From contig OY987249.1 in the NCBI GenBank assembly GCA_963920765.1, positions 4,311,230 through 4,375,229 of the forward strand: 64,000 nt of DNA, read 5' to 3'. Below the pieces are notes generated by a model. It was not told where the DNA came from and made no database searches. It saw only the letters and a list, made by a program, of their open reading frames with translations. Positions within the stretch are counted from its first letter, which is position 1. Every line of letters starts with the position of its first letter. The DNA comes from Ulota crispa (lineage: Eukaryota; Streptophyta; Bryopsida; Orthotrichales; Orthotrichaceae). The position numbers and the translations under genes are program-made. Below are positions 33,254-46,200 of the stretch, one piece after another.

Positions 33254-36200
33254 ATGACAGTAGACAATAGGTTCCCGAATGCCTCGTCCTCATGGTCTCC
33301 TTCGGGAGAATTGGCAGGAATTGGAGAGGATGAAATTAGCAGACCTCCCGGGTTAAGAGGGAATGGTTATAGCAACATGGAAACAGCCAAACCTGGCGTC
33401 GAAGCTGAATTGATTGACGGTTCGTTTTCGCTGCGAGACCTGTTGCATGACAGTCCGAAGAAAAGCTCGGACCTTGAGCTCACACAAGGTAAACCCTTGG
33501 AAAAAGAGAAAGCGAAAGTTACCAAGGCAGAACCCGGGTTTGGTACCCAACCTGCTGACCCTCGTACATGGTCAGGGTCATGGTCTGTGCGCAACTTATT
33601 AGGAAGTTCTAGGGCACGAGATAATGAAGATACCGACGATGTGGTGCCGAATGCAAGCTCATCATCTCCAGGCAGGAAAACGAAAGGACCAGAGAGCAAC
33701 AACATTGGTTCCCCTTTTCAGCAAGCAGGGACTCCGTTACGACCCGGCGTTCGAAAGCTCGTCGCCCCACAACTTTCCTTCGCTCGAATTCGCGAGACGA
33801 AGGACGAGAAGTCTCGAATGGTGAAGACCCCGGAGGAATTGGCGCTTCGAGATGGCATCACGCTGCCGTTGATTGGCAAAGTGAAGTGGGAGGATCTCAA
33901 GCAGCATGCCATCCAGTGGCTCAAGAACCCCAAGAATTTGGTGCTGCTGGTGTGGATCATTGCGGTTGCGGTGGCAGGAGCCATCTTGTTCATGGTCATG
34001 GTGGGGATGTTGAATGGCGTGCTTCCCAAAAAGAGTGAGCGAGATCAGTGGTTTGAGATCTCCAACCAGATTCTGAATGCGCTGTTCACACTCATGGCGC
34101 TTTACAATCACCCCACTCGGATCCTGCACTTGATTTACCTCATTCGGTACCGGCCTGCGGATATCATCAAGCTCCGGGAGCGGTATTGCAAGGATGGACT
34201 GCGCAAGCCTCACGAGTGGGCGCACATTCTGGTGGTGGTGCTGCTCTTGCAATTGAACTGTATTGCTCAGTATGCGTTGTGCGGTCTGAACTGGGGCTAC
34301 AGACGATCTGACCGTCCTGCCATTGGTGTGGCCATCACTCTTACGTTGTCGTTCGGAGCTGCGGCAGCTGCAGGAATTTATAACACGTTGAGTCCTTTGG
34401 GCAAAGATTATTTCGCTGAGGGAGATGATGGTGCGCATGAGGGTGAGGAGCTTATTGACAGAGCGGAGAAGGGTGGCTCTGTTGGCCACTCCTCCTCCAA
34501 CCATCCCTCCGTGTTCAAGCTTCACAACCCCAAGTTCAAGCTGCTGGAGAAGCGCAAGTCGTTTGCGTGTCGGCAAGGGCAACCTGTGCCGGATCCGCAA
34601 TGGGAAGGAGGCCTGTTTCGGTGCCATGAGGAGCCCACCATTAGTATTCTCTCGGTGCTTTGCTTTCCTTGCGTGATGGGATTTAATTACGAGCGACTAG
34701 GGTTCGGGAACCGCTATGTGCACATCGTCACATTCCTCCTGCTCGTGGGTGCCCCCTTTCTCGTATTTAATCTGGCAGCTATCAACATCGACAACCAGTA
34801 CGTTTCCCTTCCCCCCCACTTTTTCTGCTTCATGAATGTTTCAGCACTTTTTAGTGGTTTCCTTTCCATGGCTACTCTTATTTGTTCAATTTTTAATAAC
34901 ACAGGCAGTGTTCTTTGCTCTTGGGGTTTGCATGTGTACGTTGTATTCGTAAACCTCAAAGATTTACTTTGCTGCTTGCTTATGTCATCACTCACTGCTG
35001 GGTTTTTAGTTTTGATTATTTATTTGGAAGAGAGGGTGAGCGTTCTTGTTTGTAAGTTGTTTGTTTCCAGTGCCGCGGTCATTAGTGCATAGCAGCAAAC
35101 CCCTACTGGGCAAAGAACTCCAGCACGAACCTAATTAGGTCATACAGGGAACTTCCTTTGTCCAAGTTGTCTTACTTTTTCAACCAAAGCTTGCAATGTT
35201 CTTCAGTGATATCTCGTGATAGAAAGTTTGGCCTCATCTGAAATATCAATTTTCTTACAGTAATATTATTTCGAAACCACGAGATTTCCATCCTGTAGGG
35301 GTTAACCCATGCCCACAATATTCACAAAACTCTACGAATGGATTGCTTGCTGCCTGTGTATGTCACCAGCAATCAGTTATCAGCGGGATTTGGATATAAT
35401 AGAGGGTTAGGACTATTTTCTTGGGAAAGTTTCATGGATACCGCTGAAGTTTGCAATAATTTCATGGATACCCCTGCTTTTTCAGAAATTTCACAGATAC
35501 CCTTGGACCAAAATTTTCAGGCGTTTTTTTTGGTTGTGCATGCCACTTCCCTTCTTCCTTTGTGCGCACACATAACAAGAAATAAGGTGTGCGCACAAAG
35601 GAAGAAGGGAAGTGGCATGCACAACAAAAAAGTCGCCTGGAAATTTTGGTCCAAGGGTATCTGTGAAATTTCTGAAAAGCAGGGGTATCCATGAAATTAT
35701 TGCAAACTTCAGGGTATTCATGAAATTCTCCCTATTTTTTTTGTCGGCAGCCATTCCCTTAGTGTTTCCCAATTTTGGTGATTGATTTTTCTTTTGCCTT
35801 TGACAACTCGTCAATGCTTGATTACATCTGCTGGATCTTTCAAAATCCTTGAGAGCGGCTCTCGAGTCAAGGCATGGTCTCTGTCTGTCTGTCTGTCTCA
35901 CACGCGAGTGGGTGGATGGTGTTTTTGTAGGTACGTGAGGACGTCCTTGGGCGTAACTGGATACGTGCTGTGCATCTTCAGCTTACTCTACGGAGGATTC
36001 TGGCGAATCAAAATCCGGGAGCGGTACAAGCTGCCCGCACACGCATGGTGCTGCAGGCAACCCAACACAAGCGACTGCTTCCAATGGCTCTTCTGTTCCT
36101 TCTGCTCGCTCTGCCAGGAGGTGCGCACAGCCGAGGCTTACGATGTTCGCAACGACCGGTTCTTCGTCAGGTCCATGCACAACGTCCCCACACCACTGGG

Positions 36201-36429
36201 AGCCAGTTCCCCTGACTCGGGAACCCTCGAGGACCGAGGACCTGCTCCAGCCGCGTACCATATCCAACCTTTGCCGAGCTCCCCCATGGTGCACATCAAC
36301 GACAAAGAGTCGTCCATATTGCAAGAGAAACCTGTTGATTTAACCCTCCTGTTCCCCCCACCTGAGCAAACTGTGGTCCCTCTATCAAGTCCTCCCCCTC
36401 CACGTTCCCATTTATCCCATAACGCTTGA
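33254..36429 (+). CDS. PLAC8-type membrane protein with a DUF2985-like region, two exons
   Basis: Exons 33254-34797 and 35931-36429, GT-AG, splitting a Gln codon; the product is 680 residues. I start at the first ATG (AATGACAG); the frame extends upstream without an ATG. Residues 1-200 are polar and Ser-rich, with two similar motifs, GSFSLRDLLHDS and GSWSVRNLLGSS. Then come a membrane segment (VLLVWIIAVAVAGAILFMVM) and a conserved block (KKSERDQWFEISNQILNALF, ALYNHPTRI, RYRPADIIKLR) with further membrane helices, the part I equate with DUF2985. The Cys-rich PLAC8 part follows: WEGGLFRCHEEPTISILSVL, CFPCVMGFNYERLGFGN, a hydrophobic helix, then, across the intron, WCCRQPNTSDCFQWLFCSFC and SLCQEVRTAEAYDV. 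The tail is Pro-rich. Plant PLAC8 proteins are plasma-membrane or endomembrane proteins linked to cell size, calcium or metal handling; the role of this subgroup is not settled. The intron carries a family D element. Confidence 0.9.
35423..35732. mobile_element. Mutator-like foldback element, family D, in the PLAC8 intron
   Basis: 310 bp from GGGAAAGTTTCATGGATACC to its complement, flanked by TATTTTCTT and TATTTTTTT (9 bp, one mismatch). The arms are nearly perfect to the centre (GTGTGCGCACAAAGGAAG on both sides of a ~15-base loop), making this the best hairpin of the family. Confidence 0.88.
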
Positions 36430-38836
36430 CGAGGTAGAACTGACAACACATTCGTAACAGACACTACAGGACAGGAGAATCTAGGCTTACTAGGAGAGGT
36501 GCGTTGGCGTCCCTTTCTTCCTCGTCTCTTTTCCTTTTGTACATTGAGATCCTCGTAAGGTTTAGTGTGTTTGCATCTAGGTTTATGGACCGTAGCTGGT
36601 CCAGCAATTTGTGTATTGTTTTCTTCCAGAGCGAATGTTTCGATACCGACACACCGAGAGTCGTGCTGAGGATGCTTGAGCTTGGTGGAGATGGATCGTT
36701 GAAACAGATCATGATGGTCTTCACAGAGAATTTCTGGTGTACTGTACTATAATTATCACTCTGTAATTTTTCTTCACATTCAGTGGAAGTTGTGCAAGTA
36801 GTGTTCTGTTTGCCGTGCGGTGCTTGAGTGGGATTTTCCCTACTTGAGTTTGGTTTAGATTCTATTGCATGGTTCTGAGAAAGGAGATCATTCGTTGCTG
36901 CCATGAGTGTGCCTAATGGAAATGCTTGAGCTGCCTTGCGGCATCCAACCTACTAGAAGCTGATTTCATCCATGCACAGCACAGACTGGGGCTGTTTCTG
37001 AGGTACGGCTATTCGAAGATTTGAGGACAGAATGTCACCTTGTACGCTTGGATCAAAAAAGCCTAAGAGTGTAAGCTTATTTGGTTTTGGTTTATCAATG
37101 GGCTTATCATGAAGACACCGTTTTGCTACATTCGCACAATTTGGTTGGTTGGGTATAAGAAGCTCTAGGGTTATGCGCCATAATCCTCCGCAAATATTGC
37201 AAGCTGTTTGTATCAATGAATCACATAACCTCATGGATGAGGATAAAACCACATGCATGTGGTTTCTGTTTGATGACTAACTTGCTATTATGAGACTTTG
37301 TCCAATTTTTTTGTTTATGATTATTTTCTTCTTTACTGAAAACAACTAGCATAGCTAGGAGAGGCTATGTCTTATATAGTGCAAGACATCATAAAGCAAC
37401 AAAGACTTGACATTCATATGAGCTTCTCATAACATTCCTCAATAACTTGGAACTCTTTGCAACTATAAGCATAAAGGTCTTAGGAAGAAAGTTATGAAAA
37501 CAAATTAGAGCTTTTGTTTCCTAAAAAAAAGTTATTGGCATTCAAAGTTAGCCACTATTTGACACTTTTGGCTAGATTATTGTTTATTCATGGTGTCTTG
37601 CACTATAACTATAGCTTGATTTTTTATTGATTTTTAAGTAAAGTACCTACTCAAACTTCATCTTTGATGTAGCTTCTCTCAATGCAAAATCTCCTCCTTT
37701 GCATTCTAGAGCTAATAAATTTGGACTTACTTGTATTTGACAAATCTTCAACTTTTGTTGCCTTACCTTGTGGATGCTAAAAATCATGGTGGTTTATTTT
37801 GTGTAAAGAATTCAGAAAATTGCACGCACTGATGCTTAAGTTGTGGCTAACAATAATCTAAATTGCATGCAACAACTTTTGCTCTCTAAATTGTGTTTTT
37901 TTTATTTTTATGAACATGCATGGCTATGCTTGATGAATGTCAAATTTCTGACTCTCGTAGGGTTATTGTCACGACATACAAAATGGCTTAGCGCAACGTT
38001 CAAATCACATCAATAAATATGAGAATTTGAAACCAACAATGAAACTTAAATTACACAGATCCTCATTAATTCCTTAAAGATTAGGGATACCCTAAATTCC
38101 ACTAAACACAAGATGAATAATAAAACACAAACTAAACAAATAATAAAATGTAATTCAGACCAATAATGTAATGAAGACTTTCAAACATAATGTATGACCT
38201 TTGCTTCATAGATTTTACCAAACAATTGTATCTATCATTGCATTCACTATCATAAGTATGTTACTTATCATGCACAACCACTTACCTTGCTAAGGTTCAT
38301 ATTACGCATAGCCACTTACTATACATTTTCAATCTTGGCCATCAAAACAACTCACATGCAATCTCACGAGTTCCATGTTTCTCAAACTCTATCGTATCAA
38401 TGATCCAAAACATTACAATCAATTGGTGACAAGTCACATGGCAAAACCTCATCAATTTCATATGTTTACAAAGAAGAGGACAACATTTGTAGCTCCTATA
38501 GTGAAACCTATCATGCGCGGTTAATGGATGGCACATTGGTCACACATTAGTGTGTGTACTTGTGAATTTGATTGTAGAAAGATTTCAACTTTTCAAATAA
38601 ATTTGTCATTTCATTTTATCACAATCCTTTCATCTCATTTACCAATTACAATAAAAATAAAAATTAGTAAAAAAGTGGTACCCACCTTGTGAAAAATTGT
38701 TTAAAACCCAAATGTGTAGAGTGAGTAGCATGTCTACAATAATATTTACATAGAAACTTGAAAATAACCTTCTTAAAAGCAATCATAGAATAAAGGTGAA
38801 TATTTTTTCAAGAGCTTTTTTACCTTATACACTTAT
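36430..38836. other. 3' flank of the PLAC8 gene and gene-free AT-rich DNA
   Basis: 36430 to ~36780 is probably the PLAC8 3' UTR. An antisense 146-codon frame at 36464-36904 overlaps it and has no recognisable domain. From 37260 on I see neither gene nor clear repeat. Confidence 0.4.
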
Positions 38837-39416
38837 GATATTCTCGGGGGGTCACTTAGTGTATCTATAGTACACCAAGTGTGATCAAGTGATCTTTTGA
38901 CCCCTACTTACTTTTTAATAAACTATGATTTCAACTTATAGTTTTGAGCATTATTTAATCAAGACTATAGGATTCTATTGCCAAAATTTTCAATCCAATT
39001 AACATAAAGATGATTTCTAGAGAAGGTTGAAAAATGATCTAAAATGGTATGTTTTTCAACTCAAATATTTATAGAGAATATATTTAGATGACCGTTGCAT
39101 CAATATTCAAGAAATATAAACTTTCAATAGAGTCTCATTCTTTAGATTTTTTTTTTGTATTTCTTCCAAAAAAAATCTTATATAAAATAGGGGTGTGAAA
39201 GTTATTTTCAACTCTGCAGTGTATCATTTTATTTCAAAAATTTGTAACTAATAATTAACAAATGAAATTATCATTAATGAACATAAACTTTTAAAGTAGA
39301 AAAATCTACTCATATTTTTTTCTTTTCCTTTTATTTAATTTTTAGAACATAAAATAGGGGGTCAAAATTTGATGGCACTTGGTTTGTATGAACTAAGTGA
39401 CCCTTCGAGACGATAT
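38837..39416. mobile_element. Foldback element O
   Basis: The left end ATATTCTCGGGGGGTCACTTAG and the right end, read inward, ATATCGTCTCGAAGGGTCACTTAG are inverted copies. The arms continue with CACCAAGTG against CACTTGGT and GACCCC against GGGGTC, and are diverged in the middle. About 580 bp; one copy only in the window. Confidence 0.6.
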
Positions 39417-40058
39417 TTAATTTTGATTGTAGTGATTTTAAAGAAATTTTGTTGAAATTGGTTTTGAAATTGGGAGGCTCCTTTTTATATTGGAAACCTT
39501 ATTTTTCAAAATGAAGTAAATTACATAAGCTATTTCAGTTTGAGTAATACAAGACCCCACCACCCTAATTTGGATGAATTTCAAATTAATTCCAAATAAT
39601 TAATGTAAAAATTTGACATGCATGTCTCCTACCTTAATTTCCTCTAATTTCCTAAGTAAGGTTTTGGTTACAACCTTTCTTTGCCCTCCAAATAGCGATT
39701 AGGTGGAGCCTCTTAATTGTAGCATAATTTATTCAATGCACAAACCCAAAGTCCCAAATAATACAAAAGATTGCTCATAATTATGATAACAATCAAAATA
39801 TTTGATATAGTATTTAAGTATTATAGTCTATAGTACCCAAAATTCACCTAAATTGTTGTGAATCACTTTATTAGTGCACCTTGCAAATTCATTTCTTTTC
39901 TAGATTAGTGTGAGACACCATTACTTGTGTTGGGCAGAGTACCTAAAATTGCTTGTGTAGTATTCTTTGAAACATAGAAAAATTGGGGAGAGAAGTATTG
40001 AATGCTTATTATATTGAGCAAATGCTAGAAATTCAACACAAGAGGCTAGTAGCATGTA
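39417..40058. other. Gene-free AT-rich stretch
   Basis: No gene or repeat recognised. Confidence 0.4.
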
Positions 40059-40232
40059 CACTAGAAGAAATCTTGTCCTAAACGACTGGTTCTCGATGAC
40101 TGCAAATGTCCTAAACAACTGTAATTGAGTCACTTTATAGTCGTTTAGGACATTTGAGTCATCATGAACCAGTCGTTTAGGACATTTGAGTCATCATGAA
40201 CCAGTCGTATAGGACAATTTTTTCTTCTAGTG
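40059..40232. mobile_element. 174-bp CACTA-type miniature element
   Basis: Begins CACTAGAAGAAA and ends TTTCTTCTAGTG, flanked by a perfect 3-bp duplication GTA (40056-40058 and 40233-40235). Inside, GTCCTAAACGACTGG is answered by its complement, which occurs in two tandem units (TCGTTTAGGACATTTGAGTC) on the right. The termini differ from those of the other CACTA elements here (AGAAG against AGTAG), so it is a separate family. Confidence 0.85.
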
Positions 40233-40382
40233 GTAGATGGATGAAAAAATAAGTCATTGTGTGCACGGGGCTTGTTCACATGCACCGCTTGTTCAAAAGT
40301 GGAACATTTTATTAGAACAAGTTAAATTTTATTATTTGACTAAAAATAAAATAAAGACCCTAGAAAATCTTGAATGAAAAGC

Positions 40383-41115
40383 TTAACTCCTAAAGGCCCA
40401 AGTGGCCCTTGAGGGCCAAGTGGGGTTTTGGGCATGTACCTATAGCTAAACTACTTCATGTGATTATTCAAAACTTTTATGGAAGATGGGGAATTCAAAG
40501 ATCTAAGTGGGTATTTAATTTTTTCTTCATTTTGACATTTATTGAAGAAGTTTTGCAATAACTGAAAAACAAGGGAGAATCAGGCATCCAAAAAAAATTG
40601 CTTTTTTTCTAAAATAAAAATTTGGAATTTGCTCTTTAGATTTTTATATATAAAGAAAGCTTTGAATCATTTACTTTTGATTTATGAGATGGAATTATGG
40701 GAAGTTTTAATTTGCGAGTAGGTATGGGATTCCCAAACCTCCATTCCTTTTGCCCCTTGTAGAATTTGGTGCTCCACTTTTTTGAGCACTTTGTGTTTTT
40801 TTTTTTTTTTTTTTACTTCTTTTTTTCCAAGTTGTAGTAGACTAAGATTCCTTGGTTTTCACCATTTGAATCAAAGCAGTTCAGATTTTTGAATTTTACA
40901 TAAATCCTCCAATTTTGCCAAGTGTATATGCAAATGTCATGGCCTTATGGCATTGCAAGATTTTACAAAGTATGATTCACACCTCCAATTATTTGAAATT
41001 TCTCCCACACATACCTAACTTGGTCTTCTACATGGTAAAAAAAACCTCAGTTTTGCATAGAGCAATTTTTTTGATATAGGAGTGGTCAAAGGCTTCTGAA
41101 ATTTTTGGGCTGCAA

Positions 41116-41149
<34 letters not shown>

Positions 41150-41350
41150 CACTTTAGATGTCAACATCTCACTTGCGTACATCTGGAATGAGCTGATTTT
41201 TTTCCCACAAGTACCTCCCATAGTCTATGTCAAGATCTTACAGCCAAATTTCCAAAAAAACAAAAAATCTTGCCTTTCTACTCATTCCCCCAAAAGTGAC
41301 AATTTTCAGTGACTTTCACACAAAAAAGGGCTTGGGTCTTTAGGGGTTAA
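40383..41350 (+). mobile_element. TTAA-type element, family A1
   Basis: Starts TTAACTCCTAAAGGCCC and ends CTTTAGGGGTTAA. The subterminal palindrome here is TGGCCC-TTGA-GGGCCA, a compensatory change from the usual TGTCC ... GGACA. The body matches the other A1 copies. It contains two long T runs (about 40797-40815 and 41120-41149). Confidence 0.82.
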
Positions 41351-41457
41351 AACACAATTTGGATAGATTAGGCAAATAGGATATTGTTAGTTGGTAAAAA
41401 TGCATGATTCTTGATTGAATTTCAAAACCACTCAAAAAAATCTAGCTATTTTTTTTT

Positions 41458-41874
41458 GGAATTGATAGATGTACCACCCCTTCTTCACTCTTCTACCATA
41501 CCCTTTTGTATATGGTCAATATTTACAATATTAAAATAAGTATGTACCATTAGAAAAACACCACTAAATAGAAAATACAACTTGACATAGAAGTTGCATT
41601 TTTAATTTTGTTTTTTAGCTTCAAATCTAGCTCACAGCATCAATTTAAATAAATCTAAATTATGTTTTGTTTTATTTAGATTTTATAAAATTGATGCTAT
41701 GAGCAAAATGAAGAGCTCAAAAACAAAATTAAAATTGTAACTTCTATGTCAAGTTGTATTTCCAAATTGGTGATGTATTTACAATGGTCTTCACCTATTT
41801 TAATATTGTAAATATTAACCATATATAGTAAGGTGTTGTAGAATAGTCAAGAAGGGGTGGTACATGTATCAATC
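41458..41874. mobile_element. Foldback element, family E, copy 2
   Basis: The ends GGAATTGATAGATGTACCACC and, read inward, GGGATTGATACATGTACCACC extend into arms of ~190 bp (AATATTTACAATATTAAAATA and its complement; GAAGTTGCATTTTTAATTTTG and its complement). The outer ends resemble 17604-18015 but the interior differs. Confidence 0.75.
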
Positions 41875-42147
41875 CCCTTTTTTAAAATTTCCTATTGTAG
41901 TATAAATCCACTTTATATCCATGTAAAAAATATTAAAATTTGAGAAATGACTAACATTAACAGGGGTGAAGCTTTAAAATCTCCCCAAATACCAGCTTTA
42001 AACATCAAAGCAAAGATATTAAACTGCTTTTGCCATACCTATTCTAACTACAGTGGTGCTTGGTTAGCGCCAACCTTTGTAACATCAACAATTGGGTAAG
42101 ATCAAAGTCCACTCCCCTTTTGCCCAAAGCATGTATTATGAGCTTGG

Positions 42148-42389
42148 TTAACCCCTAAACGACAAAGAAGCCCTTTGCGGCCAGTATGATACAATGTATT
42201 TTTCTTGTATTTGGAGTGCATCCACACTTTTATTACTTTTGAGATCAACAAAGAAGTTAGAATATAAATCAATGCTATTCTAGTGAGGTAGTCAAGATCC
42301 CAAATTAAAACTTTTTGTTGGTAGCAAATGTCAATTACACAGCAGCATATGTACTATGTATTATAGTAGCTCCGTCTTTTAAGGATTAA
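42148..42389 (+). mobile_element. TTAA-type element, family J, copy 1
   Basis: TTAACCCCTAAACGA ... GTCTTTTAAGGATTAA, 242 bp, with a small palindrome CAAAG-AAGCC-CTTTG just inside the left end. The interior matches 50579-50830 (GATCAACAAAGAAGTTRGAAT, GATCCCAAATTAAAACTT). Confidence 0.7.
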
Positions 42390-42905
42390 GGTCAAGTGCT
42401 TGCATGTGGTCAACATTTTCTTTTCATCAATGTCTATTTTGACTCACCAGTTAAAAAAGCGTTTGGTCAGTGTATCAAAAATATGGGTGAGAAAACACCT
42501 CCAAAAATGCAACCACTAAACCTAGGGAAAGTAATACAAATAGAATGTTTGTTTCATGATGAATGCTTGAATAAAATCGCCACTTTTTTTGAGCCCAAAG
42601 TATTGATGCTAACCAAGCACTACTGTATCACAAAAGAAATGATAATGATTTTCTTTTAAGTGCCACATGTCAACCCACTACAATAATGCCTAGCTAAGAT
42701 GAAGGTATTCGGACACAATATTCATTTCATTTTAAGAGAGCATTTATTGAAGCCAAATATCCCTTGCAACTCCCCAATATTGAACTTGTTGGGCTAAGGT
42801 AGTTGGCTCTAATTGCGACCCTCAGATTTAAAGGGTTCCATAGCCAGTCCAAGAATGAATATGAGATGGTTCTTGAATGGACCCTTCTTAATCTTAAAAG
42901 AAAAG
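42390..42905 (+). repeat. Repeat family G, left part, interrupted by the chromovirus
   Basis: The last ~60 bases, taken with 48559-48730, correspond to one uninterrupted copy at about 62100-62345 (GAATGGACCCCTTC, AGAAGAAAAGGTG, GAGCCAATCATACTC, CAATTCAATAATGCTTC). This is the sequence into which the retrotransposon inserted. An 87-codon frame at 42396-42659 has no recognisable domain. Confidence 0.55.
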
Positions 42906-43241
42906 TGTTATGACTCCGTCATACATCTGGACTACATAGTAGCAATTATGGTGGTTAGCTTTTAGGACTCTTGTCATTCCTTATAAATGCTAGTGAGAGG
43001 GTTGTGTCTCTCACCTTGCATTCTGTTAATATCATGAATTGTTGTAGACTCTAATTCTTCTCGCTTGTAATGTGATTCTTGAGTGAACTATTGAGGTTTT
43101 ATAATCTATTAACGTCACTCCTGGTATGGAAGGGGAACATTGGAAAAGTAGAATCTTGCAAGTAGGATCATAGAGCAGTGATGCAGAAAGCTAGAAGGTG
43201 AGATCAGAGCGTCAACATGCAATTCACGGCAGGTTCTGACA
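42906..43241 (+). repeat. 5' LTR of the chromovirus
   Basis: 336 bp, TG...CA. Contains a TATA-like TTATAAATGC motif. Preceded by AAAAG, one half of the target duplication. Pairs with the LTR at 48222-48558 with about 26 differences by eye. Confidence 0.85.
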
Positions 43242-46200
43242 TAATGCAGGGTCCTGAATGTCCACACTCCCAAACCAAGGAGCAGACCCAATGCTATAGT
43301 CGCTTTTTGGAGTATCACTGCATCGAGTATTTTATTTAGGGTTGCTGACCGGATATTAAATTTGACATGGATTAAGAAAGGCCAACTGAAGATGTGAGTT
43401 TGCAAGCGCAGGAAGGTTCAAAAGTTGCAATATTTATTCAGTAGCAAGTCTAGGCTGTTTTCCAAGTCGCACTTCCACATCTCATTCGACAAATTTTGGA
43501 GAAGGTGGTGGTGTCTCCATCGATGGGGTCTCCCTCAACGGCTGCAAGGGCTTTTGATTGGACCCACAAGCAAAGCAGGGAGCATGATTGTAAAGTGGCG
43601 ACACCTGAGAAGTTTTTCGGGATGAAAGGTGGGGAAGTATACAAGTGGCTTGCTCAATTGCGGTTAGTATTTTGAGGCAAATCCCAAGCTTATCAAACAA
43701 ATGTGGATAAAATTACTTACGCGCTTTTGTATTTAACGGGTGCGGCTCAAAATTGGGCAATGTCAGCCTTACATGCATTAGACGAGGGATGTCACCACAA
43801 ATTGTTGGTCAATTACAATGTATTTCGAGACGCGTTGATTTTAGTGTATGGTGACATTGATCAACGGAGCAACGCTGAGGACAAATTGGGAAAGCTCCAA
43901 TAGACAAGATCTATGGCGACTTATATTTCTATGTCTAATAAGCATTCAGCACAAGTAGATTGGAATGAAGCAAGTTTGATTGCACAATATTGAAGTAGAT
44001 TCAAAGATGAGGTCTTGGATTCAATTGCAACCGTGGAAACACAACCACAGAGGCTTCAAGAATGGATGGCAATGTCTTCCCAAATTGATGAGCGCTTGTG
44101 GGCGTGGCGCCAAAATCAACCTCCCGCAACTTATAGTTCAATCCCAAAGGATCATGTTGGTCGATTTCAAACAACTTCGGGAAGTTTGGGACCAACTCCA
44201 ATGGAACTAGATGCAATTGGTGTAACAACTACATTGGCAAAAACAGCAGCTGAGCGGTTGGAATTTCAGAAATAGGAAAGATGCTAGGGTTGTGGTCAAT
44301 TAGGTCACATCAGTGCAAGATGCTCAATTAATCCTTCCAAACCGTTATCTCTGGCGGCTTTCGGGAGAGATGATGAAAGAATTGAAGAATTGGGAAAAGG
44401 ACGCACCCAGGACTAAGGATAACACTTTGATATTCGGGCAAACCGCAAAGCATGGTGATTGATGGTTTGCAGTTTGAGTCCAAATCATTTTATTCTTTAG
44501 CTCCATTGTACTTGCGTGCAATTATGGATCCGGGAGTGCATCTCACATTAGATGCAACTATTTATTCGCTGCCAGTTAATACTTTAGTTGACTCTGGGGC
44601 GACTGGAGTATTCATGTATCCATTGTTTGCTCGTAAGTGTCATGCAAAGATTAAATCCAAGGTAGTTCCATGAGAAGTTCAAGTGATTGATGGTAGAATC
44701 ATCAACTCCGGATTAATCACCCATGAGGCTGTAGTGGAGCTACAAGTAGGGAGCCACCAAGAGAGTTTGACGGCGGACATCACCAACACTGGGCGCTATC
44801 TTTGTATCTTGGGAATACCTTGGTTGGTACGTCACGATCCAACAATCCGATGGTCTAAAGGCGAGGTACCGTTTGATTCTACATATTGCTACAAAAATTG
44901 TTCGCAGCTTTTGAAGAATAGGCAGGAGACAACCGGCAAGAAGGCCAATTTTAGACATGCAAAGAGCCTTGTCATAGCATCAACTTAGGCAGAAGTGGTA
45001 GCATCTGTCCCAAGCAATCCAAAGGCAAAAGAAGAAGTTTTTGTGGTGTCAGTCCACTCGACTTCTTGGACTCCACCTCGTATTATGGCTTCTCCAAGCT
45101 CTAATATATTGAGGCAAAAAGAAATGCAAGACCCAGTGGCGCCCAAGCATGCGCTAGTTTCTTTAGCATCATTTTGGTTATCAACTAAAGGAGCTGAATT
45201 ATATACATTAGAAGTATGGGAGTTGTTTGGCATGGATGAAAATAACAAAGTTGCTGAAAAGTTAATTCCTATGGAATATCAAGATATGGAGGGAGCTTTT
45301 AGTGAGGAAGCCTCCAACAAACTACCCGGTCATGGAGTGTTCGACATGAAAATTGAATTCAAAGAGGAGCAAGAGCAGCAAAACACAAGCCTAAGACCCA
45401 TGTCTTTGGTGGAACTAGAAGAACTTTGGCGATATTTGGAGGAGAATTTAGGAAAGGGGTAGATTAGGCGGTCCAAGTCCTTGGTCTCTGCCCCCATTGT
45501 ATTTGCTAAAAAGAAAGATGGGTCAATTCAAATGTACATGGATTATCAAAATCTAAATAGTGTCACAATAAAAAATAGATATCCGTTATCGTTAATCCTT
45601 GAGCTCATTGATCGCTTATTGGGAGCCAAAATTTTACAAAATTAGATATCCGACAAGCATACCATCAAGTAAGAATGGCCGTTGATCACAAACTTGAAAC
45701 AACTTTTAAAACGCGCTATGGCCTTTTTGAGTATTTGATGATGCCGTTTGGCTTGACAAATGCTCCCACTCAATTTCAATCATATATACAGCATATTTTC
45801 AATGATCTTTTGAACATCTCAATAGTGATTTATCTTAACGACATATTTATTTTCTCAAAAAAATTGAAGGAACACCAAGTGGTAGTAAAAGAAATTCTTC
45901 AACGCTTACAACAACACGGCCTATATGCTAAAGCTTCAAAGTATCAGTTTCATTATACCTTTGTGGAGTTTCTAGGAATAATCGTCTCAAGAATAGAAAT
46001 GGAAATGTGTCTTGACAAAGTTAAAGCAATACAAGAATGGCCCCCTCCCAAAATAATAAAGGAAGTCTAATCATTCATAGGCTTTGCAAACTTTTATTGA
46101 AGATTTATTTGGAATTATTTGAAAATTACAGTACCTCTTACAAAATTGACACAAAATAACCAACAATTTGAATGGACACCTTTGGCGCAAAGGGCGTTCG

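Noticed and set aside
36464-36904. 146-codon minus-strand open frame
   Set aside because: Antisense to the probable 3' UTR of the PLAC8 gene; no domain, no supporting splice or promoter signals.
42396-42659. 87-codon frame before the chromovirus
   Set aside because: No recognisable domain; lies in or next to repeat family G.
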